From assembly GCA_964619315.1 (NCBI GenBank), contig CAZUEH010000006.1, forward strand, positions 1 to 64,000: a stretch of DNA of 64,000 nucleotides, written 5' to 3'. The notes beneath the pieces were generated by a model. It searched no databases. It saw only the letters and a list, made by a program, of their open reading frames with translations, and was not told the DNA's origin. Below are positions 44,687 through 52,170 of this stretch, one piece after another. The DNA is from Fimisoma sp964619315. GTDB lineage: Bacteria > Bacillota > Clostridia > Peptostreptococcales > Anaerovoracaceae. Position 1 is the stretch's first letter. Every line of letters starts with the position of its first letter. The position numbers and the translations under genes were made by a program.

Positions 44687-46261
44687 ATGCTGACCGTACA
44701 AGATTTGATGAATCCCAACTTAAAGGATAAGGAATCAGAGATAACGTTTAAAGCGACCTTGGGTTTAAGGGATATTAATTTGCAAGACTTCAATAATGTG
44801 ATCCATGAGTATGTAAATGTTGTGGATGATAAGGAGCAAATCATAGGCGCTGTAAAAGCCGAGCGTCTTGCTTATCTTGTGGCCAAACATAAGGAAGATT
44901 CATTTATTCAGATACTGAATACCATGGATTCTGGAGTAGTAGCTATAGATAATGACAGCAGAATCTTTTATGTCAACCCTGCATACGGAAGAATCCTTCA
45001 GATAAATGTAAGTAAAATAATAGGTAGGTATCTGAACATTATTGAGCCAGATGCAGACCTTCTAAAGGTTCTCAAAACCAAAGAAAGCCAGCACACAGAT
45101 AATAAACACATAAAAAGTGTAAACACATATGTTAACGCAAGCATGTATCCTGTCTTTGAAGGCAAGAAAATTAGTGGAGCGTATTCTATCTTTACTGATG
45201 TAACGACTGTAAATAAACTGCACAAAGAAGTAAAGCGGATGTCTGCAGTTGCAGAAGAATACAGTCAACAAATAAAGGATAAGAACTTTTTAGAAGATAA
45301 CCATATAATAGGAGAAAGCAAAGGATATATAGAGTCCATAAATAAAGCTATGAAAGTTGCAAAAACCGATACAATGGTTCTTCTAAGAGGAGAAAACGGT
45401 ACAGGTAAAGAAATCGTAGCTAGCATTATTAAAGACCATGGCACGAGGCAAGGAAAGCCATTTATAACGGTGAATTGTTCGGCCATCCCCGAGACCTTGA
45501 TTGAAAGTGAACTTTTTGGATATGAAGAGGGCGCATTCACGGGAGCATCAAAAGGCGGCAAGATGGGTAAATTCCAGTTGGCTGATGGAGGAACCTTATT
45601 CCTTGATGAAATAGGTGACATGCCACAACATATGCAGGCGAAGTTATTGAGAGTGCTTCAAGAAGGCGAAATCGAAAAAGTTGGAAGACAGAGCAATATT
45701 CCAATAGATGTAAGAGTCATTGCAGCGACAAACAAGCCTCTTGAAGAAATGGTCAAAGAAGGTAAGTTTAGAGAAGACTTGTATTATAGGTTAAATGTTG
45801 TTTCAATATCTATCCCACCGCTTAGGGAAAGAGGTAATGATGTTTTTCTACTTACGAATCATTTTCTGAAGAGATATTGTGAAAAATATAAACGGCAATT
45901 GAGGATAGACAGAGCGGTTTACCAAATATTCTTAGCATATAAATGGCCGGGAAACGTGCGAGAACTTCAAAACACTATTGAAAGTGCAGTAGTGCTATGT
46001 GAGGGAACCTCAATAAGCCCTAAGGATTTGCCAGATAATATTAGAGGCAATACAGTTAAAACTTTAGATATGCCTGCTATAAGGCAGGACTCAAGACAGC
46101 TAGGCACATTAAAAGAAGAAATGCAAAACTTCGAAAAACAGGTAATACTTCAGGTAATTGAACAATGCAAAGGGGACAAAAGCAAGGCTATGGAAGCTTT
46201 GGATGTTCCCAAACGAACCTTCTACAGAAAAATTGCCAATTTTGGCACAAAAGACGAATAG
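44687..46261 (+). CDS. Sigma-54-dependent activator with PAS sensor domain
   Basis: This 524-residue bacterial enhancer-binding protein has four parts. Residues 1-70 resemble a CBS half-domain (VQDLMNPN, VVDDKEQIIGAV). Residues 72-180 form a PAS domain (ILNTMDSGVVAID). The AAA+ domain (about 205-440) holds Walker A GENGTGKE (235-242), the sigma-54 contact loop GAFTGA (282-287), Walker B GGTLFLDEIGD and the R fingers in REDLYYRLNV. The last 35 residues form a Fis-type helix-turn-helix (KAMEALDVPKRTFYRKI). Its 3' end contains the first of three inverted repeats that precede a -24/-12 promoter, so it almost certainly activates the downstream operon. Confidence 0.93.
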   Translation: MLTVQDLMNPNLKDKESEITFKATLGLRDINLQDFNNVIHEYVNVVDDKEQIIGAVKAERLAYLVAKHKEDSFIQILNTMDSGVVAIDNDSRIFYVNPAYGRILQINVSKIIGRYLNIIEPDADLLKVLKTKESQHTDNKHIKSVNTYVNASMYPVFEGKKISGAYSIFTDVTTVNKLHKEVKRMSAVAEEYSQQIKDKNFLEDNHIIGESKGYIESINKAMKVAKTDTMVLLRGENGTGKEIVASIIKDHGTRQGKPFITVNCSAIPETLIESELFGYEEGAFTGASKGGKMGKFQLADGGTLFLDEIGDMPQHMQAKLLRVLQEGEIEKVGRQSNIPIDVRVIAATNKPLEEMVKEGKFREDLYYRLNVVSISIPPLRERGNDVFLLTNHFLKRYCEKYKRQLRIDRAVYQIFLAYKWPGNVRELQNTIESAVVLCEGTSISPKDLPDNIRGNTVKTLDMPAIRQDSRQLGTLKEEMQNFEKQVILQVIEQCKGDKSKAMEALDVPKRTFYRKIANFGTKDE

Positions 46262-46312
46262 TGCCAATTTTGGCACCGAAAGAACGGGCGACACCAGTGC
46301 CAATTTTGGCAC
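46234..46312 (+). promoter_or_regulatory. Three inverted repeats, probable enhancer sites of the sigma-54 activator
   Basis: The core TGCCAA-TT-TTGGCA occurs three times: 46234-46247 (inside the regulator's 3' end), 46262-46275 and 46298-46311. Copies 2 and 3 extend to GTGCCAATTTTGGCAC. Centres are 28 and 36 bases apart, and the last lies about 130 bases upstream of the -24 element, a normal enhancer distance. Fis-type regulators bind such dyads as multimers. Confidence 0.8.
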
Positions 46313-46336
46313 TTCCGTAAAAAATAAGACTGACGC

Positions 46337-46368
46337 AAAAAGTGGCAATGTGTAATTGCCACTTTTTT
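46337..46368 (+). terminator. Terminator of the sigma-54 activator gene
   Basis: A 13-bp stem (AAAAAGTGGCAAT, 46337-46349, with 46355-46367) and a GTGTA loop end in a T run. It separates the regulator from the operon it controls. Confidence 0.85.
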
Positions 46369-46381
46369 ATCTCAATAAACA

Positions 46382-46397
46382 CGTTGAAATTTCAACG
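46382..46397. promoter_or_regulatory. 16-bp perfect palindrome upstream of the sigma-54 promoter
   Basis: CGTTGAAATTTCAACG is perfectly palindromic and lies 35 bases upstream of the -24 element. It differs from the TGCCAA repeats, so a second regulator may bind here. No T run follows, so it is not a terminator. Confidence 0.5.
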
Positions 46398-46430
46398 GTT
46401 CAAAATAAGATATAAAATTGTGCTGACATG

Positions 46431-46448
46431 TTGGCACGATGCTTGCTT
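46431..46448 (+). promoter_or_regulatory. Sigma-54 (-24/-12) promoter
   Basis: TTGGCACGATGCTTGCTT matches the consensus TGGCACG-N4-TTGC, with GG at 46433-46434 and GC at 46445-46446, exactly 12 bases apart. Transcription should start near 46458, about 36 bases before the first start codon. Confidence 0.92.
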
Positions 46449-46493
46449 TAGATATAGCATAAGAAAATAAAAATTTTGATAGGAGAGAACAAA

Positions 46494-47462
46494 GTGAACA
46501 AAAATCTACCTAAGAAAATTGACGTTCTGGATGTAACTTTGAGAGATGGTTTACAGAATGAAGAAATGTTTGTTCCAACAGAGTCTAAACTATGGATTGC
46601 TAACAAGCTTATAGATGCCGGGTTCAAGAGAATTGAGGTAGGAACATTTAGTCATGTCAAGTATGTTCCTCAATTCAAAGACATCTTAGAGGTTTTAAAA
46701 GGACTACCAAAGAGAGACGATGTAGAATATACAGTGCTGGCCCTAAACACCAAGGCTTGCGAAAGAGTAGCCGAGGCATTAGATGAAGGAGTACAGATTG
46801 ATCGTGTTCTTTGTGGCCAGTTAGCTACCAGCGATGCGTATGCAAGAAAGAACATGAACAGAACTCACGAAGAACTTTTTGATGAGGCAGAGAAAAATGT
46901 AAAATTCCTGCATAACATTGGCATCAAAAAAGTGTTTGCTAATATAGGTACCATATTTGGATGTCCCGTGCAAGGTGAAGTTCCAATAGAGAAAGCCTAT
47001 GAATTTGTAGACAGAGCCTTCGATGTAGGATTTGATGAAGTTGAGCATTCTGACACTGACGGAATTGCTACACCATCAGCAACATATGAGTACTTTTCAA
47101 AAGTGATGGCAAAATATCCTGACCCTAAAATGCACTCTTTCCACGTACACGATATAAGAGGCATGGGTATCGCCACATATTATGCAGCTATGGAAACAGG
47201 CGTCGCAGCCTTTGACTGTACCATGGGAGGTATAGGTGGACAAGTTGCTAACATAGTAGACGGTGTTCCAGTAATAGGCACAGGAGAATATTATTTCAAG
47301 GATCAACGTAAAGGCTTGGTTGAAACATGCGACTTTGTAACTATGGCCAACACAATGGGAATTGAGACAGGAATTGACCAAGAAGCTTGCTACAAGACCG
47401 AACAGATGTTAGAGAGAATTTTGGGAAGAAAACTAGATTCTTTCACTAGCGTTGCAAAATAA
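46494..47462 (+). CDS. HMG-CoA lyase-like DRE-TIM metallolyase
   Basis: True HMG-CoA lyase splits HMG-CoA to acetyl-CoA and acetoacetate. The 322-residue protein has the family start DVTLRDGLQNEE (metal-binding Asp, catalytic Arg), VGTFSHVKYVPQ, EVEHSDTDG, and the HxH metal site in HSFHVHDIRG. The loop that holds the catalytic cysteine of HMG-CoA lyases (GGCPYA) reads GIGGQVAN here: the cysteine is absent and a short insertion follows. The exact reaction is therefore open. The start at GTG 46494 with AGGAGA is preferred to TTG 46476. It is the first gene after the sigma-54 promoter. Confidence 0.8.
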   Translation: MNKNLPKKIDVLDVTLRDGLQNEEMFVPTESKLWIANKLIDAGFKRIEVGTFSHVKYVPQFKDILEVLKGLPKRDDVEYTVLALNTKACERVAEALDEGVQIDRVLCGQLATSDAYARKNMNRTHEELFDEAEKNVKFLHNIGIKKVFANIGTIFGCPVQGEVPIEKAYEFVDRAFDVGFDEVEHSDTDGIATPSATYEYFSKVMAKYPDPKMHSFHVHDIRGMGIATYYAAMETGVAAFDCTMGGIGGQVANIVDGVPVIGTGEYYFKDQRKGLVETCDFVTMANTMGIETGIDQEACYKTEQMLERILGRKLDSFTSVAK

Positions 47463-47495
47463 AACCAAGTTATTTTCTAAGGAGGAAATATTCAA

Positions 47496-48761
47496 ATGGA
47501 AACAAGTAGTTATTCAGGATTTTTTAAACTATCTATACAAGAAAGACTAAATGAAGTTGCTGAGTTTGCCAATCTTACAGAAGAAGAGAAGGCAGTTATA
47601 GCATCAGCAGATTCTCTAGATGAAGATAAAGCAGACCATATGATAGAAAACGTTATAGGACGTTTTGCCCTACCTATGGCAGTGGCAATCAACTTTGCAA
47701 TCAATGGCAAGGACGTAGTAATACCTATGGTATGTGAAGAACCTTCAGTTGTAGCAGCTTGCTCAAATGCAGCAAAGATGGCAAGACCATCCGGCGGGTT
47801 TACAGCATCAACATCTGGCAATGTGATGATTGCACAGATTCAAGTGTTAAATGTAGCAACTCCATTTGCAGCAAAGAGCATGATTTTGGAAAAGAAAGAA
47901 GAAATAATCAAAATCTGCAACGAGAAGGATCCAGTTTTAGTAAAATTCGGCGGCGGTGCAAGAGATGTTGAAGTAAGAGTTCTAGACACAATGGTAGGGC
48001 CAATGGTAGTAGTTCACCTTCTAGTAGACACATTAGACGCAATGGGCGCTAACGCTGTAAACACAATGGCTGAGGCTGTTGCTCCATATATTGAAGAAAT
48101 CACTGGCGGCAATGTGGAATTGAGAATTTTGTCAAACTTAGCAGACCACAGAGTGGTAAGAGTCAGAGCAACTTGGAAAAAAGAAGATATAGGCGGAGAA
48201 GAAGTAGTAAACAAAATGTTAAACGCTTATGCCTTTGCCAAAGCTGATCCATATAGAGCAGCAACTCACAACAAGGGAATAATGAATGGAATTGTACCTG
48301 TAGTATTAGCAACAGGTAATGATACAAGAGCTATAGAATCAGGAGCTCACTCATATGCTAGCAGAAGTGGAAAATATACTTCTCTAACAACTTGGGAAAA
48401 GGATGCAAACGGAGACCTAGTAGGATCTATAGAAATGCCTATGGCAGTAGGTCTTGTAGGAGGAGCAACCAAGATTCATCCAGCAGCACAAGCAGCGGTT
48501 AAGATTTTAGATGTAAAATCAGCATCAGAGCTAGCACAGATTATAGCAGCTGCAGGTTTAGCAAATAATATGGCTGCTATGAAAGCATTGGCAACAGAGG
48601 GAATACAGAGAGGACATATGTCACTTCATGCCCGTAACCTAGCCAATACAGTAGGAGCAACTGGAGAAGTATTAGAACTTATAGTAAGACAGTTAGTTTC
48701 TGAAAAGAATGTTCGTCTAGAATATGCTCAGGAATTATTTGAAAAATACAGCAAGAAATAA
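47496..48761 (+). CDS. mvaA: Class II (degradative type) HMG-CoA reductase
   Basis: The 421-residue enzyme closely follows the mevalonate-degrading reductase of Pseudomonas mevalonii, which oxidises mevalonate with NAD+ and CoA to HMG-CoA. Visible are ENVIGRFALP, CEEPSVVAA (catalytic Glu), DAMGANAVNTMAEAVAP, DPYRAATHNKGIMNG (catalytic Lys), ATGNDTRAIE (catalytic Asp), SLTTWEKD and GIQRGHMSLHARN (catalytic His). All key residues are present. No HMG-CoA synthase, mevalonate kinase or other mevalonate-pathway gene is near, and an HMG-CoA lyase-like gene lies just upstream, so catabolism is favoured over isoprenoid synthesis. AGGAGG precedes the ATG. Confidence 0.93.
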   Translation: METSSYSGFFKLSIQERLNEVAEFANLTEEEKAVIASADSLDEDKADHMIENVIGRFALPMAVAINFAINGKDVVIPMVCEEPSVVAACSNAAKMARPSGGFTASTSGNVMIAQIQVLNVATPFAAKSMILEKKEEIIKICNEKDPVLVKFGGGARDVEVRVLDTMVGPMVVVHLLVDTLDAMGANAVNTMAEAVAPYIEEITGGNVELRILSNLADHRVVRVRATWKKEDIGGEEVVNKMLNAYAFAKADPYRAATHNKGIMNGIVPVVLATGNDTRAIESGAHSYASRSGKYTSLTTWEKDANGDLVGSIEMPMAVGLVGGATKIHPAAQAAVKILDVKSASELAQIIAAAGLANNMAAMKALATEGIQRGHMSLHARNLANTVGATGEVLELIVRQLVSEKNVRLEYAQELFEKYSKK

Positions 48762-48805
48762 AAAATCAACTGCAAAGTATTACTTTAAGGGAAGGAATCA
48801 ACGAT

Positions 48806-50062
48806 ATGTACTTGACACCGGAAGAAAAAGACATTTTGGCGGGGTCTCAAGGGAATGCAGCTAAACTAGCTATGGAAACCTTGGTTAAAATTGGAGAAAT
48901 AAATGGCGCAGAACGCTTTATTCCTATCAAGAATGTACATTTGGTGCTTCACGCATATAAAAGTGCGTTTGATGCAGGCGTCGAAACAGCAGAGAGAATT
49001 GCTGAAATGGGTGGAAGATTTTCAGTACCCGTTACTATCGACCCATACGGAATGGATGCGGAGGACTGGGAAGGTGCTAAAACGCCGCCACATTATGCTA
49101 AACAACAGATGAAGCTTGAGAATGCAGTAATGCAGATGGGCGTAATTCCTAACTGGACATGTACTCCTTACTACGGATTCACTGCTCCTCGAATGGGAGA
49201 ACATCTAGCGTGGTCCGAGTCATCAGCAGTGGCATTTGCAAACACAGTATGCGGAGCAAGAACCAACAGACAAACTGCTATAGTAGATATTTTCTGCGGC
49301 ATAGTAGGAAGGGCACCGTTGACAGGTCTACACCTCGATGAAAATAGAAGGGGCGAAGTTTTAATAAACCTTAAAGTTGATAGACCGCTTGATAACTGGG
49401 AATATCCAGCCTTGGGCTATTTGGTAGGCCAGAAGTTAGGCGCTAAAATTGGAGTAATAGATGGGATTGAAGGCAGTCCCAACAGTGAAGATCTTAAGAA
49501 CTTCTGCGCAGCGGCAGCAGCTGCTGGGTCAGTAGCACTAATACATCTAGTAGGTGTAACGCCAGAGGCGTCAACTAAAGAGCAGGCTTTTGGCGGCAAT
49601 GCACCTGCGGAAACAATCGAAATCACAGAAAAAGACTTACTTAATACCCGTAAGTCCATGTGCAGCAATTCCACCGACAAAGTTGATTTTGTTGCACTTG
49701 GCTGTCCTCACTATACCATCAATGAGATAGTGAAGGTTCATAAACTATTAAATGGCCGTAAGGTACATCCAGAGACAGCTTTCTGGATTTATGCAAACTC
49801 ATACGCGTTAAGACTCTCAGAAAAAATGGGCATTCGCCAGGACTTAGAAAAGGCAGGCGTAGTAATACGTGCCGAAACTTGCATGATTATCTCGCCTGTT
49901 AAGGACTGGGGATTCAAGACCATGATGACTGACTCAGGTAAGTGCTCATATTACGGTCCTGCGGAATGTGGAACTGAAATGATATTTGCTAGCGTAGAGG
50001 AATGTGTGGAATCAGCTGTTTCAGGAAAGTTGGAAATTTTCAAACAAGGAGATTCGATATGA
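48806..50062 (+). CDS. Aconitase X catalytic (large) subunit
   Basis: The 418-residue protein is the large subunit of aconitase X (DUF521). Members dehydrate cis-3-hydroxyproline in bacteria, and mevalonate 5-phosphate to trans-anhydromevalonate 5-phosphate in archaea. Three candidate Fe-S cysteines are seen: C119 (NWTCTPYYG), C300 (LGCPHY) and C359 (AETCMI). Also present are KTPPHYAKQ and DSGKCSYYGP near the C terminus. Its stop overlaps the small-subunit start (ATGA). Direct linkage to mvaA suggests a mevalonate-like substrate, but the gene could equally serve a hydroxyproline route. Confidence 0.9.
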   Translation: MYLTPEEKDILAGSQGNAAKLAMETLVKIGEINGAERFIPIKNVHLVLHAYKSAFDAGVETAERIAEMGGRFSVPVTIDPYGMDAEDWEGAKTPPHYAKQQMKLENAVMQMGVIPNWTCTPYYGFTAPRMGEHLAWSESSAVAFANTVCGARTNRQTAIVDIFCGIVGRAPLTGLHLDENRRGEVLINLKVDRPLDNWEYPALGYLVGQKLGAKIGVIDGIEGSPNSEDLKNFCAAAAAAGSVALIHLVGVTPEASTKEQAFGGNAPAETIEITEKDLLNTRKSMCSNSTDKVDFVALGCPHYTINEIVKVHKLLNGRKVHPETAFWIYANSYALRLSEKMGIRQDLEKAGVVIRAETCMIISPVKDWGFKTMMTDSGKCSYYGPAECGTEMIFASVEECVESAVSGKLEIFKQGDSI

Positions 50063-50478
50063 AAACCATTAAAGGAAAGGGTATTGTAGAGGGCGTTGCT
50101 AAAGGGCCTGCAATAATATCCACTAAACCTTTCGGATTCTTCGGAGGTGTAAATCCAGGCACAGGCATCATAATTGATAAGTGGCATGAGCTTTATGGAG
50201 AGAGCATTAAAGGAAAAGTTTTCATTTACCCTGAAGGAAGAGGCTCCACAGTAGGAGCTGCAATAATTCTTGAACTTGCGAGAACAGGGTGTGCACCTGC
50301 TGCTATTATAAACGCTAACATTGAAACAATTACAGCCGGTGGTGGAGTTATGGCAAAGACTTTCTACGATGTAGAAATCCCTATGGTAGATGGAATTGAC
50401 AAAGACCAACTGCTGTCTATAAAAGAAGGCACAATGATAGAGGTGGATGGAACCACCGGCACAATAACTATTTTATAA
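50059..50478 (+). CDS. Aconitase X swivel (small) subunit
   Basis: The 139-residue protein (DUF126) is the swivelling domain of aconitase X, split from the large subunit as in archaea. It has KGKGIVEGVAKGPAI, FFGGVNPGTG, and the conserved PEGRGSTVGA, in which the serine is the expected catalytic base. The start at ATG 50059 follows CAAGGAG and overlaps the large-subunit stop. The longer frame from 50002 only reads through the neighbour. Confidence 0.9.
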   Translation: MKTIKGKGIVEGVAKGPAIISTKPFGFFGGVNPGTGIIIDKWHELYGESIKGKVFIYPEGRGSTVGAAIILELARTGCAPAAIINANIETITAGGGVMAKTFYDVEIPMVDGIDKDQLLSIKEGTMIEVDGTTGTITIL

Positions 50479-50505
50479 ATCACTTAAAAGAAAGGAGGGT
50501 TGCAG

Positions 50506-52101
50506 ATGAGCAACAAAATTTTCAAAAACGGCAAGATTTTCACTTCAAACAAGGAAATGCCCTATGCAGACAGCTTCATAGTAGAAGACGGAATTATTAG
50601 CTGGATAGGCAAAGAATCTGAAATGCCGAAAAAAGACTACCCAGTAGTAGATCTTGAGGGAAAAAGAGTAATCCCAGGACTGATTGACTGTCATATGCAT
50701 CCCGTTATATTAGCAGACTGCGCTCAGAAGATTTCATGTCTTCCACCTACCACTAACTCCATTGAGGAATTAGCTGAGGCAATAAAGAAAGTGAGCAAGG
50801 ATAAAAAAGAAGGACAATGGATTCAAGGTTGGGGCTATGACGAAGAGAAGTTTGCAGAACATAGAGCACCAAACAGATGGGATTTAGATAAAGGTTCAAA
50901 AGACCTACCAGTAGAACTCTTACGCTCATGCTCTCATGTTAGAGCAGTGAATAGTAAGGCATTAGAACTTGCTGGAATAACCAAAGATACACCGGATCCA
51001 TCAGGAGGCGAAATTGTCAGAGATGAGAATGGCGAGCCAACAGGTATTCTTCGTGAAAATGCAAGACATTTGATAGGAGAGATTCTTCCTGATAAATCTA
51101 GAGAGCAGGTAATAGATGGAATAGTGGATTTAGGACAACTATTGCTTTCTCAGGGGATTGTAGCTGTATCAGATTTAGGTAATCTGGATTCCGTAGACTA
51201 CTATGACTACTACATTGAAGCCGCAGAAAAAGGATTCAAACAAGAAGTTGGAATGTACTATATTTGGGACCTAATAAGAAAAAATCCTGACTTCAAATGG
51301 AATGAAGATCGTGGCAAGATGAATCAGCAAATCCATATGAACGGTATTAAAATCGTTGCCGATGGAGGAGTTGGTGCCCGTACTGCTTGGATGGACAGGC
51401 CATATTTAGGCTCAGACGATGAATACGGAATTTCGGTATGTACAGATGAAGAGATAGATAGTGCTGTAGCATTTTGTAAGGAAAATAGTTGTCAACTATC
51501 ATTCCATGCTATGGGAAAGAGAACTATCGATAGAATTATAAATAGACTTTGCGAAGAAAAACCTTGGGTTGATGGAATGCCTCATTTGAGAATTGAGCAT
51601 GTGACAGATCCATCAGAGGAGGCAATAAAAAAGGCGGCGGAATATAAAATTGCCTTTGCCACTCAAGCCATCTTCATGTATGCAGAGATAGAAAGTTACA
51701 TGAGTAATTTAGGGGCAGAATGGATAGCAGAAACTTGTCCAATCCAGCATATGCTTGATTCTGGAGTGAAAGTTGCATTATCTACAGATGCACCAGCCAC
51801 TTCTTGGGCAGTGCCATCAGACCCATTCCCTAATATAAAGTCAGCAGTTACAAGATATGCATATGATGGAACTGACTGCGGACGTAATAATTGCATAACT
51901 GTAGAAACGGCCATTGAACTTTACACAAGAGAAGCGGCTGAAATCGGAGGATTCCAAAATGTTGGACAGCTAAAAGAAGGATACAAAGCAAGCTTTGCCA
52001 TTCTAAGCGATGACATTTTAGAAATCCCTAACACTGACATAGACAAAGTCAGCGTTCAGCAGACCTACATGGACGGTGACCTAGTTTATAAAATAAATTA
52101 G
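50506..52101 (+). CDS. YtcJ-like metal-dependent amidohydrolase
   Basis: The 531-residue protein belongs to the amidohydrolase_3 group: PGLIDCHMHP (HxH metal site), a second-metal region around IKIVADGGVGARTAWM, LSFHAMGKR, LRIEHVTD and ALSTDAPATSW with the catalytic Asp. The N-terminal and C-terminal strands make the usual beta sandwich (NKIFKNGKIFTSN). No signal peptide is present, so it acts in the cytosol on an imported amide or hydantoin-like compound. Start at ATG 50506 after AAAGGAGG. In this operon it may release the acyl group that the aconitase X and reductase then process; this is inference. Confidence 0.85.
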   Translation: MSNKIFKNGKIFTSNKEMPYADSFIVEDGIISWIGKESEMPKKDYPVVDLEGKRVIPGLIDCHMHPVILADCAQKISCLPPTTNSIEELAEAIKKVSKDKKEGQWIQGWGYDEEKFAEHRAPNRWDLDKGSKDLPVELLRSCSHVRAVNSKALELAGITKDTPDPSGGEIVRDENGEPTGILRENARHLIGEILPDKSREQVIDGIVDLGQLLLSQGIVAVSDLGNLDSVDYYDYYIEAAEKGFKQEVGMYYIWDLIRKNPDFKWNEDRGKMNQQIHMNGIKIVADGGVGARTAWMDRPYLGSDDEYGISVCTDEEIDSAVAFCKENSCQLSFHAMGKRTIDRIINRLCEEKPWVDGMPHLRIEHVTDPSEEAIKKAAEYKIAFATQAIFMYAEIESYMSNLGAEWIAETCPIQHMLDSGVKVALSTDAPATSWAVPSDPFPNIKSAVTRYAYDGTDCGRNNCITVETAIELYTREAAEIGGFQNVGQLKEGYKASFAILSDDILEIPNTDIDKVSVQQTYMDGDLVYKIN

Positions 52102-52170
52102 ACATAACAGGTATTTGCTAAAGATGTAAGGGTAGAAGATATCTCATTAAAAATCAGAAAGGAAAAAATC

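Noticed and set aside
46337..46368. Hairpin with GTGGCAA/TTGCCAC as a fourth enhancer site
   Set aside because: Its half-sites are in the opposite arrangement to TGCCAA-TTGGCA, and a T run follows, so it fits a terminator better.
49951..50409. 152-codon - strand frame opposite the aconitase X genes
   Set aside because: It overlaps two conserved + strand genes in full and has no family features.
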